NCBI GenBank assembly: GCA_020846105.1
Contig: JADLEN010000249.1
Span: forward strand, 1-6,987
Length of the DNA stretch: 6,987 bases
Source of the DNA: Chitinophagaceae bacterium
GTDB taxonomy: Bacteria; Bacteroidota; Bacteroidia; Chitinophagales; Chitinophagaceae
Direction of reading: 5' to 3'
Position numbers and translations under genes: made by a program. Positions within the stretch are counted from its first letter, which is position 1. Every line of letters begins with the position of its first letter. This document shows positions 6,373-6,987 of this stretch, in pieces. The notes beneath the pieces are model-generated. The model was not told the DNA's origin. It saw only the letters and a program-made list of their open reading frames with translations, and ran no database searches.

Positions 6373-6987
6373 CTATATTTTCGGGGTTGCACGTTTTAGC
6401 GCATCTTCGGCTATGGCGTTGTAAAAATCATTGAGCATTATCCCTGCGCAGCGTAGTTGTTGGGGTACAATGCTGGTCTCACTTTGCCCTGGCATGGTAT
6501 TTACCTCCAAAAAGTAAAGTTTGTTGGTGTTGGCCTGTAGTATAAAATCCATCCGCACAATGCCTTGACAATTAAGATAGCGGTACAAATATTGCGCTTT
6601 TTGTGCTAGCTGTTGATTGATTTCGTCATCCAATCTTGCGGGTGTTATTTCGTTGGTCACACCAGGAGTATATTTGGCTTCAAAGTCGAATATCTTGGTG
6701 TTGTCCAATACTATTTCAGTGGGTGGCAAAGCTTGTAATTGGCCATCGATATAGTACACGCCAATGGTTAATTCTCGGCCTTCAATAAATTCTTCAATCA
6801 ATACTTGGTTGTCTTCTGTAAATGCTTTTTCGATGGCGGGTAGCAAGTTTTCTACTGAAGATACTTTGCTTAGGCCAAGGCTAGAGCCGCTTTGGTTTGG
6901 TTTTACAAAAAGGGGCATTTTTAATTGTTCCAAAATACTACCTATAGAGTAGGACTGGTCTTTGAACAATAGTACCGAATTGGAAAT
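6373..6987 (-). CDS. ddl: D-alanine--D-alanine ligase, C-terminal part (5' partial at the window edge)
   Basis: This enzyme joins two D-alanines using ATP to form D-Ala-D-Ala for the peptidoglycan stem peptide, in the cytoplasm. The frame is open to the right edge; 204 residues are visible of a family usually of 300-370, so about a third (the N-terminal domain) is missing. A TTG at 6969-6967 is in frame but internal to the conserved fold. Visible ATP-grasp signatures, numbered from the first visible codon, are KPNQSGSSLG (29-38), EEFIEGRE (65-72), RMDF (145-148) and EVNTMPGQSETSIVPQ (161-176). D147, E161 and N163 match the metal ligands known in the family. EAKYTPG (about 103-109) keeps the Lys-Tyr pair linked to D-Ala rather than D-lactate specificity, so nothing suggests a vancomycin-resistance-type ligase. 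It is the first visible gene of the minus-strand unit that continues with the PASTA protein. Confidence 0.95.
   Translation of the reverse strand: MSNSVLLFKDQSYSIGSILEQLKMPLFVKPNQSGSSLGLSKVSSVENLLPAIEKAFTEDNQVLIEEFIEGRELTIGVYYIDGQLQALPPTEIVLDNTKIFDFEAKYTPGVTNEITPARLDDEINQQLAQKAQYLYRYLNCQGIVRMDFILQANTNKLYFLEVNTMPGQSETSIVPQQLRCAGIMLNDFYNAIAEDALKRATPKI

Noticed and set aside
6373..6987. D-Ala-D-Lac (Van-type) ligase instead of housekeeping Ddl
   Set aside because: The Lys-Tyr pair in EAKY that goes with D-Ala specificity is present, and no vanH, vanX or regulator-like gene is nearby.

Overview
The window looks like a chromosomal segment of a member of the phylum Bacteroidota (Bacteroidetes). 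Three of its six genes encode exported proteins that end in a C-terminal type A sorting signal of the type IX secretion system (T9SS; YPNP- or WPNP-type motif followed by a roughly 75-residue beta-sandwich). Signal peptides end in the AQ typical of the phylum, starts lack a clear GGAGG ribosome binding site, and base composition is moderately AT-rich. The exact genus cannot be read from the sequence.

Layout. Positions 2-1189 (+) hold the 3' part of a T9SS cargo gene whose signal peptide lies just outside the left edge. A perfect 12-bp hairpin flanked by A and T tracts (1212-1250) separates it from a convergent gene (1269-3089, -) for a secreted right-handed beta-helix protein, also a T9SS cargo. 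A 149-bp gap then holds a hairpin terminator for the upstream operon and a weak candidate promoter for the beta-helix gene. From the right edge down to 3239 the minus strand carries four closely spaced genes that read as one transcription unit: the C-terminal two thirds of D-alanine--D-alanine ligase (Ddl), a single-pass membrane protein with three PASTA domains and no kinase domain, a 623-residue T9SS cargo of unknown function, and a single-domain rhodanese that starts two bases after the cargo stop codon.

How they may work together. Ddl makes the D-Ala-D-Ala dipeptide for peptidoglycan, and PASTA domains in other proteins bind peptidoglycan or its precursors, so the right half of the window is a cell-envelope locus. 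The large T9SS cargo in the same unit may be a surface or envelope protein. The link to the cytoplasmic rhodanese is not obvious. The two left-hand genes are independent surface or secreted proteins.

I see no mobile element, CRISPR array, tRNA or rRNA. The most unusual feature is a short GC-rich palindromic repeat-like element at 921-951 that is read through in frame as part of the first T9SS cargo. No complete undescribed system is evident.
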